A DNA stretch of 64,000 nucleotides from Tetrastigma voinierianum (GCA_016808115.1 JAEQBH010000290.1:62001-126000), one strand, 5' to 3'. Numbered from the stretch's first letter, positions 43,905 to 55,214 are shown. Made by a program: numbers and translations. The notes: generated by a model from the sequence alone, not told the origin.

Positions 43905-44400
43905 AGCGATGAAACCTCGACCATTGGAAGTGGTAGGTGGAAGGTAGAGCATATCCGCGATGGATTTTGTGACCCACTTGCCACGGACATAGCAAAGGCA
44001 TGACGCAATATGGGTTATAGTGGACCGACTCACTAAGTCGGTACATTTTCTAGCAGTGCGGATATTCGTGAGATTATCCGGGTACATGGAGTACCAGTGT
44101 CCATAGTATCAAACAAGGATCCCAAGTCAGCTTTGCGGAAGAGTTTCCCGAGGAAGGCCATGGGACAGTGAAGGATGAGCAAAGATTTTTATCCCTGCAG
44201 GCCCGATGGTCGGTGGAGGGGACCATATAGGTTTTAGAGGACATGTTGCAAGCATGCATCCTAGATCTTAAGGGTAGTTGGGAAGAGCACTTACCCTTAG
44301 TGAGGTGCCTATAACCGGCGGTTATCGGAATTGGTATACGAGATAGCACCCTATAAGGCTTTATATGAGAGGCCATGTCGATCCCCATTTTGTTAGACAA
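43905..44400 (+). pseudogene. Gypsy integrase core remnant
   Basis: In shifting frames: PRPLEVGGWKVEHIRDGF, GHDAIWVIVDRLTKSVHFLA-like wording at about 43980-44060, VHGVPVSIVSNKDPKSA (site of the second acidic residue, here SNKDP for SDRDP) and YNRRLSELVYEIAPYKALYE near 44310. This is the conserved order of a plant gypsy integrase catalytic domain, with several stops. Confidence 0.75.
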
Positions 44401-44569
44401 AGGTGGGAGAGAGTTCCATCACTGGTCTGGATCTTATTAGAGACACCTCGGAGAAGGTGTGTTTGTCTGAGGCTTCTTACGGTTTAGGCGGTAAAATACA
44501 TGTGATTGATCGACCTCCTAGAGTTTTGAGGTGGGTGATCACGTCTTCTTGAGGAAGGTGTACCTAGAG

Positions 44570-44770
44570 AGGAGTGGTCAGATTCGGCCTTAAAGGAGCT
44601 AGTGCAGGGTATGTGGGCCCTTGGTACTCGAGAGGGGTGGGCCTGATTGCATATCGGTTGGCCATATCACAAATTTTATCAGGTGTCCATGAGGTGCTAC
44701 GTGTCCATGCTCGGAAGTATACTCGAGATCCGAGCTCATGTAGTGGATTTGGGAAATTCTTGTGACACTT
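44570..44770 (+). pseudogene. Gypsy integrase C-terminal segment
   Basis: VRFGLKGASAGYVGPW, GLIAYRLAISQILSGVHEVL and a shifted continuation (SMLGSILEIRAHVVDLG) match RFGKRGKLSPRYVGPF..YRLALP..LSxVHxVFHVS at the end of chromovirus pol. A chromodomain was not recognised. Confidence 0.75.
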
Positions 44771-45040
44771 ATGGGACCTTGAGGATGGACGTCGTATCTT
44801 AGATAGTTGGGATAAAGGTTTTGACGAGACCGTGCGATGAAATAAAGTGTTGTGGTAACCGCGAGGAGTGGAAGGGAAGCAGCGTGGGAGCGAGAGGACA
44901 CGATGCGGGCCACATATCCTTTCTTGTTGAGGAGACGAGAAGGTCGTGGTCTAATATTTGGCATTAGAATATTGCTGCGTATGCATGTGTTTTAATATGC
45001 GCTAGTATGTGAATTAGAAGGGGCGAAATTCTATTAGAAA

Positions 45041-47390
45041 TGAAAGAATATAAACCCAGAAAATTAGAAATTTTCAAAAATGGCAAAATGATAATAATAA
45101 TAATAAATTGTCATAATGGTTCAGGAAAGCCTAGAAAATTCTCTAGATCTCGGATGACGAAACAGACTATGTCGTTAAATTTGTCTCATGAAATCTAGTG
45201 ACCTAGAAAAGTTTATTAAAATTAAGAGACAAGCGGAATATTTTACTATTTTTAAGGTCATAAGATCAATGACCCGGGGACAGATTTTTACGAAAATCTC
45301 TCGGAAGTCGAAATGGCTTAGGATAAGTTCATTTCAAATAAAGTAGAGTAAGAATAAATTGACTCAGTGTGATCCGAATAAAGCAATATGAATCATGTAT
45401 CCAAAATACTAATACTAATAATAATAAATAAAAAAGAAAAAGAAGATAAAAACGAAAGTAAAAAAGGATGAGGGGATTTGGTTTGGAGAGAGGGAGAGAG
45501 AGTGCGTTAGGGAGAGGGTTTTATTTTTTATTTTTTCTTCTCTTCACTTCTTTCTCAGATCTATGGAAATCAGACCATAGGTTTTCATCGGGGCTGAAGG
45601 CAAAGTTGATCTATGCAGCGAGGGCTACGCGTGGGTACCAAAATCTTTAAGTTTCATCAAACTCCACGAGGTAGAAATTTCCTACTTGTGTTATTCCCAA
45701 CCTAAAGAAGCTCGTTTAATGGCTTGGGTTAAACAGAGGTCATGAAAGGCCGTAATTTTAGCCCAAATTTTTGAATGCGAGTGTAGTAATTTTAGAAATT
45801 TCGGGACTGTTTTAGGACAGTCCGAGCTGAGCCAGGGTGTTGTTTCGAGAGCAGTTCGGGTTTGAAGTTGGGCTGTTTCGGACAGTCGGTTCAGTTTTGA
45901 AGAAACTATTTTGGGCGGTCGGGACGGTGTTGAGTTCATTTTATCCCGGGACCCCATGTCTACGGGTTTGTGGTGTGTTTGGTATCGATGGTCGGTAATG
46001 AGCAGTAAAGGGACGAGATGCCACATTGTATATGGGTCAAGATTTGAACTCCCATTTTGTGTGTTATTGCTTGATCGAATAATATTCAGTGTGAAGAATA
46101 ACATGTTAATATATGCTATTTGATGTATTAACGTGGATTGCATAGATGTAAATTATATGTAAATATTATAATTGTCCATGGTGTATTAATGTTTCATGTA
46201 GCACTCATATATACATGTAACATGAAGGAGAATTCATTGGCATCATGCATTTCATATGCACGATCACGTCGCGTCGAGTCGGGTGTGGGTGCATGATACT
46301 GTTATTCATCATTCTTGGTGCATGAGTGGTGAGCTCGGAAATGGGACAACATCTAAAATCGAGACTCATGGTTGTATAAAATAATAATAAGAATAAATCA
46401 CGTGTGTTTGGGTGAAGCAAGATGGGGTAGATCCCAAAGTGAAAGACCCAAATTTATTCTTGGTCGGACCTTGGATCCGGTGATGAAAGTTCGCTGAAAG
46501 TGTCGTAAGGCGTTCTTAGTGGCTGCGGTGGGGTCTCAGTACGTAACCCAAATAAACACACGGGATTTGATAAATTAAAAAATTGGAGGGTTGTCCAATG
46601 GTTTAAGTCATTGGGTGAAACAATGGCCCAGTTTTCACACTTAGCGTTGCAGGTGTGAGGGAGTCGGTCGAGACTTGGGTTGTGGGCATGAGGAGTCTCA
46701 TCTCATGCATGACACGGAACATTTCATATAGGATTGCATTATTTATATGGAATATGGTTTGATGTGTTACGTACGCCATTTCATGTGCATTTAGGAGGGG
46801 AGTAGCCCTTGTAGAATTTTCTCTTTGGGCATTGCTCGCAGTGTAGGATCCTTTCGAATTACGGGGGTGTCTGAGGAGGCGGCGCTCGGCCGAGACGTGA
46901 TTATGAAGAGGTCGACATGTGGCCTTGACGTATATAAAAGAATTGTAATTAAATTCTTTTTACTATTAATATAAATAGTCGGGTATGTAATTATGGTAAG
47001 AGGCCATGATCGAACTTTCTGTAATTTGTCATTAACTGTTAAATTTCATATTTTTTATTTAAATATGAATGAATGGGTCCCGGTAAAGGGACGTATTGAG
47101 ATGGTGCAGGGTAAACTATATTAGAACAAGCTAGTTTTAATATATGTTCTGTATAAGAGTGTTGAAATAAACTCTTATGGATTATTGTTATACAGGTTGT
47201 ATGTTGGGTAGAGCTTCTTGAACAAAAGACTGCCAGAATTTTTTCAATGAAATGGATCGATGGTAGGACACAACCATGTGGTATGGTGTGACTTGAAATC
47301 GAAATTACGAGGACGGGTTATCAGCGGGACCCCCGGTTTGGGGTGTCCTCACGGTGTATCCTCGTAATAAAGATGGGCTTTCGGCCTCGA
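45041..47390 (+). repeat. 3' LTR of the chromovirus-type gypsy element
   Basis: Starts at about 45041 (TGAAAGAATATAAACCCAGAAA) after a purine tract (AGAAGGGGCGA). It matches the 5' LTR along its length; the last about 150 bp diverge, so the exact end is unclear. It is followed by a minus-strand primer site at 47435. Confidence 0.75.
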
Positions 47391-47434
47391 GATCAATAGA
47401 GGTAACCTTTATATTGTTTCTGACTTCTATCCCA

Positions 47435-47445
47435 CTCTGATACCA
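47435..47445 (-). other. Minus-strand primer site (initiator tRNA-Met type)
   Basis: CTCTGATACCA on the + strand is TGGTATCAGAG on the minus strand. It lies next to the TGTCACAGG end of the LTR-like stretch to its right, so the right-hand sequence should be the 5' LTR of a minus-strand element whose body is missing here. Confidence 0.6.
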
Positions 47446-47447
47446 TT

Positions 47448-47830
47448 TGTCACAGGCCTACTCGTTCATGCAATGGCGTTGCTCGTGTGGCAATCTCACC
47501 TCGCTACTTTCATGAGACCGGTCTGACCGCCCTGACTCATGCCTACATGCTGACTAGTTTTGCACGGGCTCATCGGGGAGAGCGGCTTCAGCTCCACTAC
47601 CCGATTTGTGTAGAGACGAAGCCCATTACCCTTCTTCCTTCAAGTCCCAAGCTAGCGACGATCTCACGAGAAGCTTGTCGGGTCGGCATGCCTGACCTTC
47701 GAAAAAGCATCATCTACGATCTACTTGCACACACCTCTAGAGCACTCTCACACCATTTCGCTCAAACCCGTCAGCACACTTGATCTTCATTAGCTTTGTA
47801 TAGTCCTGAGACATACCTGATAAGTGCGTG
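47448..47830 (-). repeat. LTR-like segment (5' LTR of a missing minus-strand element)
   Basis: Begins TGTCACAGGCCTACTCG after the minus-strand primer site. It is similar to 34804-35560 over several blocks. Its end is not defined. Confidence 0.5.
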
Positions 47831-47940
47831 ACAATTGACTCTTAATTTTATGGGGATAAAATACACCTTGATTTGACTTTTCCTTCTTTTGCATCTGTTT
47901 CAAGCCACGACCATTGTGGTTTTGTATGTTTTGAATCTTA

Positions 47941-48414
47941 GAGCCTATTTGGTTACTATTTGTGAAAGAAATATTTGGTTAAATGACATTAAATAACCCT
48001 ACATTTGTGAATTTAACATTTATCATGTTTTTCTTGAAAAAAAAAACCCTTTTGGATAAAAATATCTTTTTCCATTTCATGAATTAATGTATTTACATAG
48101 TCTCTCAAAAGAATAGTTTATTTTTGAAAGAAAATAGGGATATTTGTCAATTAGACCAAAATTAATGAAGGGTCATATTTCCGAAATTGAGTTTTCAAAA
48201 TGCCTTTTAATCAAATCACCTTTTTTGAAAACTATTACTATTTTTGAAAACTTTTTTTTTTTGAAAAATAAGAAAAACACAGAATTTTTTTTTTGGTTCT
48301 AAAAAACATGGAAACGGTGAAAACATTAAATCCAAATAACACCAAAATTATATTCTCTGTGTTATCAAAAAATGTTCCTAAAAAAGAGTTAAGATATAGG
48401 AACCAAACATGACC
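47941..48414. mobile_element. Tourist-like (PIF/Harbinger) MITE
   Basis: Left end GAGCCTATTTGGTTAC and right end AACCAAACATGACC form imperfect inverted repeats around TTTGGTT. They are flanked by TTA on both sides (47938-47940 and 48415-48417). A 3-bp TWA duplication is the Harbinger hallmark. The 474-bp element is non-coding. Confidence 0.5.
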
Positions 48415-48419
48415 TTAGG

Positions 48420-49960
48420 GCTTGATAAATTTGTTTAAGAATAATTCTCCTCTTCAAAACAAAAATTGAAAAATCATGTTTGATAATTAAAAATGTAGGG
48501 TTGCTTTCAAAGAGTGTCTTTTAATTGATTTTAATTTGTTTTTTAGAATAATTTTAAAAAATTATCATTTTAACATAAACAAGTAGAACGATAAATCAAA
48601 AAATTATTTTTAAAAAACATATCTAAAAAGTTAAAAACATGTTAAAAGTATTTAAAGTTTCTAAACTAATTTTTCTTCTAAGAAGCATTAACAATAGTTT
48701 TCAAATTTTGCTTTTATAATTAGTTTTGAAAATAGTATGAAACAGATAGAATGCCAAACATAATTCTTTTTTAAAAAACATATTTAAAAAATTAAAAATA
48801 TGTCAAAGGTATTTGAAGTTTTTAAACAATTTTTTTTTCCTATGAAGCATTTCCAAAAAAAAAATTCGAAATAGTTTTGAAAATAATTATGAAACATATA
48901 GTAAATTTGCCTTTGATAATCCTTTTTAAAACAATATATTCTTAACACTCAAAAGAAAAAAAACAAACAAACAAACAAACAAACTATTTGTTAAAAATAA
49001 TTTTTTTAAAGTATATTTGAAGTATTTTCTAATTTTAAAGCTTTTTTGTAAAAATCACTTATCTAAAGATTTTTCAATCTTCTCACTTTTTAAAAAATAT
49101 TTTATAAGTAAGATATTTTCTTATAAAATCTATTTTAATACTATTTTTAAATGGTTACAAAAAATAATTTTTAATAATAGTTTTGAAAACTATTATCTAA
49201 TATTTTGTTGTAGAATTTTATTTTTTTAGCTAGGGGGTTACCTTGAAAACTACAAGAATTTTATATTTAGTATTTTACTTTTAATTATCATACATGTTTT
49301 TGTAAGTACTTTTTAAAGTAGTTAGTTTTCTAGTTATGAAAGAAATCAACATTATATATATAAGTTTTCAAACAAAGTTGTATTCTATAAAAATATAAAT
49401 AAAAAAACTAGTAAAATTACTTTTTCTTTAATATTTTTATGGTTATTGTCTATTTTGGTTTATGATCCGTATAGAGTTGGATTGGAGGTTGAAAGCTGGG
49501 TTCGAATAAAAACAAGTCAAATTGGTTTGACCCACATTAGCCTATGACCGATTGGGGCGGGTTGGCCTATCGTTAGCTATCCATATAACTTTAAAGATCC
49601 ATTTCAATTTATTAATACCTAGGTAAATAACTCACTATTTAGGTTCTCAAAATTTATGTCCCTTAATTTTGCAAGATTAATTAATTAATTAGTGGATAAG
49701 AATCAATTCTACACTCGTAGAATTTGGCATGGCCTAAAAAGTTATTATACGTAAATATGAACAATCAAATTGATAACTAGACACAAAATAGGGAGACAGA
49801 GGAGGGGTCTTGGATTCGAGCCCTAGTGAAAACAATTTACTATATTATAACTAAAATATTTAATTGTAAGAAAAACTATAGTGATAAATAATAAAAAAAA
49901 ATGGAACTAATAAATGGAATCACAATGAGTGTTCTTTTTTAGGGGAATTATGATCTATAG
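48420..49960. other. AT-rich intergenic DNA
   Basis: Poly-A/T-rich, with a short (AAAC)n run near 48960. A box-B-like word GGATTCGAGCCC near 49812 may belong to another tRNA-derived SINE. No gene seen. Confidence 0.4.
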
Positions 49961-49984
49961 TTTTAAGTGTTGATTTAGATTATC

Positions 49985-50080
49985 CATCATGTCTAGCTCA
50001 AGTGGTAGAATATTCATTGTTAAAACCAGAATAAGGGCATAGTGAGAGAGTCCAGGTTCGAGTCCAATTTACTATCTTAA
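49985..50080 (+). mobile_element. tRNA-derived SINE-like sequence
   Basis: TAGCTCAAGTGGT at 49994-50006 matches the internal polymerase III box A, and GGTTCGAGTCC at 50055-50065 matches box B, 49 bp downstream, as in tRNA-derived SINEs. A full tRNA cloverleaf is not formed. Related degenerate pairs lie near 50915-50990. Confidence 0.5.
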
Positions 50081-50084
50081 AACT

Positions 50085-50475
50085 AAGGTTGTAATCGAGT
50101 TGAGTCGAGTCGATACAGAGCCAAGCTTAAAGTAGACTCGATTAAAAAACTCGAAGTTCAAACTCAACTCGAGCTCAACTGAGCTTTGTTTTAGATGTTC
50201 AAAACTCGACTCATAAAATAATCGAGCTACTAGAACTCAACTTGACAAAGCTCAAATCATTAAAAAATTAATAAATAATCATACTTGAACTCGACTCGAG
50301 TTGAATTAATTAATAAAATAGTAAAGCTCGAGCTCGAGCTCAACAAGCTACTTGAGTTCGAGCTCAACTCGATTAAATTCGAGAAAATTCGAGTATACTA
50401 CGAGTTGAATTCGAATATTCTACAAGTCAAATTTGAGTAGCTCACGAGTAGCTTGACTTGTTTACACCAAACTTG
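50085..50475. repeat. GAGCTCGA-rich MITE-like element
   Basis: Packed with GAGCTCGAGCTC-type palindromes. The left edge GGTTGTAATCGAGTTGAG and the right edge TGACTTGTTTACACC are rough inverted repeats (GGTGTAAAC-type ends). This pattern belongs to a dispersed plant non-autonomous DNA repeat that I recognise only by style. Confidence 0.5.
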
Positions 50476-50583
50476 AAACTATAGTGTATTAAAAAACGTG
50501 TTGATTTAGATTTTTTAAAATTTTTATTTTTAAAAATAAAATACTAATAAATCATATATAAAAGAAGTAAAAGTTTTCTTTTA

Positions 50584-50602
50584 TATATATATATATATAT
50601 AT
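50584..50602. repeat. (TA)n microsatellite
   Basis: About ten TA units; a similar run lies at 51060-51079. Confidence 0.85.
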
Positions 50603-51120
50603 AAAATTTTGTAAATGTACTTTATAAAGTGAGCCAAAAATCATTAGCATTTCATGCACTATCTTGTCAAAAATATAAAAAGTATAATTTTTCTTAAATA
50701 GAAGTAATAAAGTGGCTTTAAAAATTTTAAACTTCAATTTAGTAATAAACTGAGTTTTGTTTTTATTATTTACTTCTATTAACTTTTTAATTGTTCCACT
50801 ACTTTACCACTTGAGCGGCGCCTCAAGGACAAACCAAATTAAAAATCATAAACAACATTTTTTTTTTATTAGAAGTACTGTATTTGACCAATTATATACA
50901 TAACTTAAATTACCAATAAGTGTTAATTCAAGTGGTTAAGAGTTTATATGGACATAAGGAGGAGAGGGTTCCAAAGTTCTAATATTAGTGGGACAAATTT
51001 GTGAGGAATAGAATATTATGATATAATATAAAGTGAATAGCTGTCAATAAATAAATAAATATATATATATATATATATAAAGTAAAGAAATGAAATCATC
51101 ATCATCCACAAATGACTTAC

Positions 51121-51382
51121 CGGTTCATTGTCTAGTCCACCACCCATGAAGTCCTTGTCTCTGGCAGACGTACGCCTGAACCTGACGGCGAGGTTGTGAT
51201 GGCGCGGAGCCAATGGAGGTGGGGAGCTATTTTATGGAGGTGTGAATAGTTTTGTGGGTTATCTGGTTTTTATGGAGGAGGGTGGAGATGGAGGCAGCCG
51301 TCGCATGGTTGATGAAGGTGGCGGCCGCGGAGGTGGTGCAGAGGAAGGAGTTTGGTTGAGAAGGGAGAAATCTCAAGGTTGA
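51121..51382 (-). pseudogene. Exon-like fragment, possible plastid-targeted N-terminus
   Basis: The stretch is GC-richer than its surroundings. The minus strand from about 51382 reads STLRFLPSQPNSFLCTTSA then ATFINHATAASISTLL and HKNQITHKTIHTSIK, a Ser/Thr/Ala-rich basic peptide like a chloroplast transit peptide. After a stop and a frame change it reads APRHHNLAVRFRRTSARDKD then FMGGGLDNEP, and ends at a perfect donor, CCG|GTAAGT (51120). It looks like the first exon of a host gene. Its upstream side is cut by the Copia LTR at 51385 and no further exon was found below 51120. I do not recognise the protein. An old gene fragment is the simplest reading. Confidence 0.35.
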
Positions 51383-51384
51383 CT

Positions 51385-51678
51385 TGATATCACATATCCA
51401 TGATCAGTAGAACATGATCACCAGTCGCACTCCATCCTAGTCTTAGTTCATTATTTCTTCATTAATAATGTGTTATCAGGGACAATTTATAATAATATTC
51501 CATGTCAAGCCTGGGGTTCTATTATTAAGTCACGCACTTGATGACCATAAGTGGAATCAACTATTCATGAAATAAATTACCAAATTATAAACATAAGATG
51601 ATAATGAAAATGTCCCTTTATTATTGAAATATGAAAGTAATATCAATTACAATATTGTCATGGGGCACATCACTAACA
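51385..51678 (-). repeat. 3' LTR of minus-strand Copia element A
   Basis: On the + strand it begins TGATATCACATATCC and ends GGGCACATCACTAACA, immediately followed by ATCTCCCACTTGCACTAGG, whose complement is the polypurine tract AAGTGGGAGATT of this Copia family. Length is about 294 bp. The 5' LTR is not present. Confidence 0.75.
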
Positions 51679-51954
51679 ATCTCCCACTTGCACTAGGGTC
51701 AATCTTACATGTATTGACCTAATATGACTCTCATGTTTTGCTTGTGGGAGTGGCTTAGTTATTGGATTTGCAATGTTGTCATTGGCAGATACTTTGCATA
51801 TCTTGACATCTCCTATTTCAATAATCACTCGGATGAGATGAAAACGTTTAAGTATGTGTTTAGATCTTTGATGTGATCTAGGTTCCTTAGCATGTGGTAT
51901 GGCCTAATTATTATCACAAAATAGGTTCACTAATTCGAGATACTAGGAACCACT

Positions 51955-52160
51955 CCAAGTCCAATAATGAACTTCTTGATCCAAACAGCCTCCTTATCTG
52001 CTTCTGATGCAACTATATTCTCAACCTCTATAGTAGAATTGGCTACAATGTCTTGCTTTAAATTTTTCCAACTAACAACACCTCCATTCAAACAAAACAC
52101 AAAACCTGAGTGCTATCTAAAATCATCTTTGTTAGACTGGAAGCTAGCATCAATGTAACC
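51955..52160 (-). pseudogene. Copia A RNase H segment
   Basis: The minus strand reads ASFQSNKDDFR, HSGFVFCLNGGVVSWKN, KQDIVANSTIEVENIVASEA and KEAVWIKKFI, the Copia RNase H with the SGYVF...SWKSKKQ..V..STTEAEY order. The key TEAEY position reads IEVEN, consistent with decay. Confidence 0.75.
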
Positions 52161-52379
52161 ATTTAGTATTAGCTCATCTTCCTGTCCTCCATAAAGTAGC
52201 AAAAATCCTCTCTTAGAATTTTGCATATTGAATCTATTCAGTACTTTGTCTATATATGTACTCTAACTTAAGCCAATTATCCTTTTAGATATATCTTTAT
52301 AGATCTTAATTCCTAGAATATAGATGGCCTCGCCTAAGTCTTTCAACGAGAAACAACTCCCTTACCAAGACTTGACATT

Positions 52380-52620
52380 TTACAAGGTAGCGATGTCATT
52401 TCCAATGAGCAAGATATCATCAACATAAAGTACTAGAAAAACTATTGCACTCCCACTAACCTTCTTGTAAACACAAGGTTCATCTTCATTTTTTATGAAA
52501 CCAAAATACTTTAATTGCTTCATCAAAATGAAGATTCTAGCTTCGAGATGCTTACTTCGATCCATAAATGGATCTCTGAAGCTTGCAAATGTTTCTATCA
52601 TTCTCCGGATTGACAAAACC
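52380..52620 (-). pseudogene. Copia A RT, catalytic part
   Basis: IKNEDEPCVYKKVSGSAIVF leads into LVLYVDDILLIGNDI, the YVDD catalytic loop of Copia RT. Upstream, ETFASFRDPFMDRSKHLEAR is the preceding finger/palm block in changed form. Confidence 0.85.
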
Positions 52621-52813
52621 CTCTAATTGTGTCCGATACACATCCTCGAGCAAGTTTCCATTTAGAAATGTTGTTTTGACATCATTTGACATATTTTGTA
52701 ATCATAGTATGCAACTATGACTAACATGTTCTGATAGACATGAGCATAACAATTGATGAAAAGGTTTCATCATAGTCAACACCTTATGTTTGCTTGAAAC
52801 CTTTTGCAATCAA

Positions 52814-53164
52814 TCATGCCTTAAAGGTATGCACATTGCCATCCATGTTAGTCTTATTTTTGAAGACCCACTCACACCCTATAGTCTTTAGACCATCTGG
52901 TGGATCAATCAAGGTCCAAACTTGATTATCATATATGGATTGCATCTTAGATTTCATGGCTTCTAGCCATCTATCAAAGTTTGGACTAGATATGGCCTCT
53001 TGGTAGGATGTGGGCTCATCATGTTCCATGAGAATCACATCATGATTTTCAGTTACCAGAAATCCATATCTCTCAGGATTCTGATGTATCCTATTAGACC
53101 TTCTTAGGCCTTGTGTTACTTGTGCAAGTTTAACAACATATTGTGAAACATAATGACTTTCCAT
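52814..53164 (-). pseudogene. Copia A RT, N-terminal part
   Basis: The 116-residue frame reads RRSNRIHQNPERYGFLVTE, EPTSYQEAISSPNFDRWLEA, MKSKMQSIYDNQVWTLIDPP and CEWVFKNKTNMDGNVHTFKA, the standard beginning of Copia RT. The frame breaks before the next block. Confidence 0.9.
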
Positions 53165-53169
53165 AACTG

Positions 53170-53540
53170 GTTCAATGCTTCTTTATGGTGCTTGAATTTC
53201 TTCAAGCTAAACTTTACTCCCACTAGTTCCTTTCGATATGTATTCTCTTTCCAAAAAGATTTCGAGTAACTGACACTTTATTCTCTAAACTATTATAGAA
53301 GTAGTATCCTTTTGTTTCTTTAGGATACCCCACAAAAAGGCATTTATCTTATTTGGATGCTAACTTTTTAGTGATCTAACGTTTCACATAAGCTTCATAA
53401 CCCAAAATATTAAGAAAGGACAATATGGGAGGCTTCCCAATCCATATCTCATATGATGTATTTTGAACCAACATAGATGGAACACTGTTTAAGTATGAAC
53501 ACAACAGTTTTTAGGGCATACCCCTAGAAGGATATTTGAA
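53170..53540 (-). pseudogene. Copia A integrase end
   Basis: In two frames: YALKTVVFILKQ-type wording and YEIWIGKPPILSFLNILGYE followed by AYVKR, corresponding to the linker after the Copia integrase core (TPYEIWTGKKPSLSFLKIWGC pattern). The sequence becomes unrelated beyond about 53540. Confidence 0.6.
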
Positions 53541-53556
53541 GATTTGATTGACTCAT

Positions 53557-55040
53557 TGATAGCCACGAAACGTGTATGAAAATATAAATTGCATATGTGC
53601 GCAAGTGCACGCATCACTTTCAAGTAATAAAGAGCAAGTAAGAGTATCGTCCCACGAGGATTGGTTATTAAGTACCGATTCTAATCTAGCTTATTAGTCT
53701 CTATTCGAATGATGGAAAATCTGTAAAAGACTCAAAATTGCAGTAACTAGCATGCAAGAATCCTAATTTAACAAAGACTCAAAACTAAAAACCTTAGGGC
53801 AAAGATTTCATCAATTCAAGCCTATGTGAACCTCCTAATCCAATCAATTAATGTCCATTTCATTATGTTGATGGTGATTTCACTAATGCATATACAAATC
53901 TCTCTCGATAACTCACAATCTACCCTTAAGATAAGGATTTTGTATCTCTACTCAACCCTAGATTTCCAAGGGCGCATTAAACCCAAGCCTTATTATCTCT
54001 AAAGGCAAGGCAACTAAAGGCATGGTGATCAAGGAAAGTTTTTCCCCTAAGCCCTCAACAAATCTTTCCTAAAGGAACTAAGTATAAATGATGTTTTAGG
54101 TCCCAAATATAGACTAGTTCCAAGGCACTCTTTAACAAAACTCAACTCACTCTTTTAGAAAGACATTAACAAAAATAGGTTGTGAATGCACCTTTTTATT
54201 CAACAACTAAAACTAAAAAGTAAGATGCAATGCTAAGGAGTTCTAGAAAAGTGTCCAATTAGCAGGGATCCACTGACGACTCTTCACTAATTAGTTAGGG
54301 GCACGGGCCATTAAGTTCCCCTCAAACTTCACCCCGAACACTCAACTAGAAAACCAAAGCACCTACTTGTGAGAATTGACCCATCTTTAGTCCTATGTTA
54401 CTAGCAGTGAAGTCAATGACTCCCAGCCAATTGGCTCAAGGCATTAAACTTTGAAAGGCCCCTCAGATTGTGCTCGAGATTCCGATTTGATCAAATCACT
54501 TATTTCTCTTTTTTTCTTTTTTTTCTTTTTCCATTCTTTTTCTCTTTCTCTTTTGTTTTTGCATAGGTGGGGGCACATTGGCCCTCTTTATAGAGGTGTC
54601 CCATCACTATAGAAGTTAAGGTCCCTTAAAGTAAGTTCAATTTGAGAAAAAAGGGGTTGGAACCAAAGTGTATAAATGAGATCTAGTGTGTGTATGTATG
54701 AGTTCCATAAAGAAATGATTTCTTAAGAGACAAAAGGGTTATCTAAGCCAAGTCTCCTGCAACCAAAGGATACACTCAAGTCCTAGATCAAACAAATGCA
54801 AAGGTATCCTAATTTTGACTAAGAAAATAAAACAAAATACCAAAGCATTCTCAAAACCATTACTAGGCACCAACCAACTCATATGAGACACAAAACAAAC
54901 AAAATAAAGAAAAGAAAAACACATGCAACAAAGACTATACAAACTAACTGACTAACTAAACTAAACTAAACATACAAGACACTAGACAACACTAAAAAGA
55001 TAACTAAAATAAGTAAAAAGATAGCAAAATTGGCTTTTCA
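53557..55040 (-). repeat. Athila-type LTR, minus orientation
   Basis: On the + strand it runs from TGATAGCCACGAAACG to GGCTTTTCA, followed by AAATTTTAGATTCACCCCAAACTT, whose complement holds the purine tract AAGTTTGGGGTGAA. Blocks at 54000-54490 are the reverse complement of blocks at 57660-58110 in the second LTR, for example CCCCTAAGCCCTCAA versus TTGAGGACTTAGGGG (near-identical) and GGCCCCTCAGATTGTG versus CACAATCTGAGGGGCC (identical). The two LTRs are therefore the same family, inverted. Confidence 0.7.
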
Positions 55041-55210
55041 AAATTTTAGATTCACCCCAAACTTAGTGGTGTTTATAATTATAACACAGCCAACTGAAAA
55101 GAAATAATCAAATCTAAAGCCTTTATAACCCCTTTCATGATCATGAAGTACCTTTTCATCAAAAAGGTATGGAAACTCTAGGCAAAAGCTCCCCGAAATG
55201 AGGAAAGGAA
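55041..55210 (-). other. Short internal sequence of the minus-strand Athila element
   Basis: Follows the purine tract on its upstream side. A frame of 85 codons (55295-55038) is open but overlaps the + strand gag at its start and shows no domain; probably non-coding. Confidence 0.3.
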
Positions 55211-55214
55211 GAAA

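Larger units (their letters stand above)
35561..47390 (+). mobile_element. Chromovirus-type Ty3/gypsy retrotransposon, decayed and nested
   Basis: LTR, primer site TGGTATCAGAGC (38017-38028), gag (38.9-39.5 kb), traces of protease and RT (39.7-40.6), RNase H (40.66-40.76), integrase zinc region (41.3), then, beyond a nested insertion, integrase core (43.9-44.4) and C-terminus (44.57-44.77), a purine tract (about 45016-45026) and the 3' LTR. Order and motifs are those of a plant chromovirus, probably near Tekay/Del, which is recognition only. All frames are broken. Most of RT appears to be missing. The coding part is GC-richer than the neighbouring intergenic DNA. Confidence 0.75.
51679..53540 (-). 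mobile_element. Ty1/Copia element A, 5'-truncated pol
   Basis: Minus strand, from high to low coordinates: end of integrase (about 53530-53165), RT (53164-52380), RNase H (about 52160-51955), polypurine tract and LTR. Everything upstream of the integrase end is missing beyond about 53540, where the sequence changes to an Athila LTR. Frames are broken between domains, so the element is inactive. Confidence 0.85.

Noticed and set aside
43673..43912. Poly-serine + strand frame
   Set aside because: Produced entirely by the (TCC)n microsatellite.
49994..50065. A tRNA gene
   Set aside because: Boxes A and B are present, but acceptor and anticodon stems do not pair, so a SINE-like remnant is more likely.
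53545..53553. TGACT next to Copia A as a target-site duplication pair (51380-51384 and 53549-53553)
   Set aside because: The Copia element is truncated inside its integrase and does not end in an LTR at 53548, so the match of five bases is probably chance.
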